64,000 nt of DNA. It comes from Lysinibacillus_B sp031181585 (GTDB taxonomy: Bacteria > Bacillota > Bacilli > Bacillales_A > Planococcaceae). A program made the translations under genes and the position numbers. How positions within the stretch are numbered: the stretch's first letter is position 1; every line of letters starts with the position of its first letter. The stretch is from contig NZ_CP154840.1 in NCBI RefSeq assembly GCF_047301505.1, positions 3,720,001 to 3,784,000 on the forward strand, in the 5' to 3' direction. A model generated the notes under the pieces. That model did not search any database and was not told the origin of the DNA. It worked only from the letters and a program-made list of their open reading frames with translations. Shown in pieces: positions 63,993 to 64,000 of this stretch.

Positions 63993-64000
63993 TGAAAACT

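Overview
The window is chromosomal DNA of a low-GC Gram-positive endospore-former relative. The 16S rRNA gene, read on the minus strand, has the variable-region pattern typical of Planococcaceae/Caryophanaceae (Lysinibacillus, Solibacillus, Sporosarcina and kin). Gene order repeatedly matches the yhe, yhc and ygx/ygz neighbourhoods of Bacillus subtilis. Assignment below family level is not attempted.

Layout. 1-7.4 kb: two paralogous zinc-ribbon membrane proteins, a HAD phosphatase, a secreted MBL hydrolase with its DUF3006 partner, hemZ, and yheA-yheB with divergent yheE. 7.5-18.9 kb: a MerR gene with a broken 5' end, two CNNM/CorC-type Mg2+ transporters (MpfA-like), uppP, an MFS pump, a GNAT, the heterodimeric drug exporter yheI-yheH behind a leader-peptide attenuator, and a CDF cation exporter. 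18.9-28.3 kb: the yhcEFGHI ABC operon with its GntR palindrome, the yhcYZ two-component system, yhcX, a BdbC/thioredoxin oxidoreductase pair and yhcT. 28.5-45.3 kb: an unrecognised pair (helical protein, then TPR plus degenerate GGDEF), twin aldo-keto reductases, a PurR-boxed purine permease, an acyl-CoA synthetase, small ORFs, an ECF sigma factor coupled to a signal-peptidase-like membrane protein, trmL, queG, an S66 peptidase, a DMT transporter and nagB. 45.5-48.8 kb: lipoprotein - N-terminal lipase with helical tail - small helical protein, plus a decayed second lipoprotein copy. This resembles a type VII lipase toxin/immunity locus. 49.1-51.7 kb: LytTR-DUF3021 regulator divergent from an ABC-2 exporter. 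52-55.3 kb: a membrane-anchored phosphodiesterase, then a 1.5-kb island (formate/nitrite transporter) flanked by a tRNA-Leu 3'-half copy and the intact tRNA-Leu. 55.3-62.4 kb: a minus-strand rrn operon (16S - tRNA-Ile - tRNA-Ala - 23S - 5S) followed by 17 tRNAs. 62.4 kb to the end: ygxA and divergent ygzB.

Most notable signals. (1) Both MpfA-like genes have a strong Shine-Dalgarno 32 or 49 nt upstream of a TTG start. The spacer in each holds a different, perfect 9-bp hairpin that would restore normal spacing if folded. (2) The lipase/lipoprotein/helical-partner locus with a decayed immunity-like paralogue. (3) Two leader ORFs and two tandem terminators ahead of yheI-yheH. (4) An ECF sigma factor partner with a signal-peptidase fold lacking the catalytic lysine. 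(5) The relic island at tRNA-Leu.

All calls come from reading the sequence and from remembered family knowledge. No database search or folding program was run. Terminator edges and rRNA ends are approximate.
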